From: Oscillospiraceae bacterium
GTDB lineage: Bacteria; Bacillota; Clostridia; Oscillospirales; Ruminococcaceae
Assembly: GCA_014796735.1 (NCBI GenBank)
Contig: JAAVIG010000106.1
Span: 1-5,508, forward strand
Length of the DNA stretch: 5,508 bases
Direction of reading: 5' to 3'
Both the position numbers and the translations under genes were made by a program. Each line of letters opens with the position of its first letter. Position 1 is the first letter of the stretch. Positions 5,480 through 5,508 of the stretch are shown here, in pieces. Under the pieces are notes generated by a model. The model was given only the letters and a program-made list of their open reading frames with translations, made no database searches and had not been told where the DNA came from.

Positions 5480-5508
5480 TTCACCCTTTTCGGAGCGCCC
5501 TTCGGCTA

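Overview
The window looks like chromosomal DNA from a Gram-positive anaerobe of the class Clostridia, probably Oscillospiraceae/Ruminococcus-like. The grounds are strong AGGAGG-type ribosome binding sites, AT-rich intergenic DNA with poly-T terminators, an XRE regulator of a common clostridial type, and a membrane-anchored beta-propeller protein. The taxon is an inference from style, not from a marker gene.

Layout. Positions 1-180 hold no gene but contain nested inverted repeats. A plus-strand gene (181-1347) encodes an XRE-family DNA-binding regulator with a TPR-like C-terminal half. Its last codons and stop are duplicated about 109 bp downstream in a degenerate tandem repeat. This runs into a cluster of stem-loops (1518-1619) beside a minus-strand tRNA-Arg(CCU) gene (1621-1695), which has its own promoter and terminator. 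A strong stem-loop at about 1801-1844 separates the tRNA from a minus-strand operon.

That operon (5072 down to 1860) has two genes 27 bp apart. The first encodes a short, divergent ECF-sigma-like protein (152 aa). The second encodes a 908-aa protein with a cytoplasmic helical region, blocks of alternating basic and Asp/Glu-rich sequence, one membrane helix, and a roughly 500-residue extracytoplasmic part that reads as a beta-propeller. Gene order and topology fit a sigma factor and membrane anti-sigma/sensor pair. The cytoplasmic half has no cysteines, so it cannot carry the usual zinc-binding anti-sigma (ZAS) motif. This pair is the best candidate for an undescribed system in the window.

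Upstream of the operon, 5087-5508 holds no convincing gene. It contains a weak candidate promoter and four successive perfect stem-loops (5283-5479) that look like a mosaic of palindromic intergenic elements or a structured RNA.
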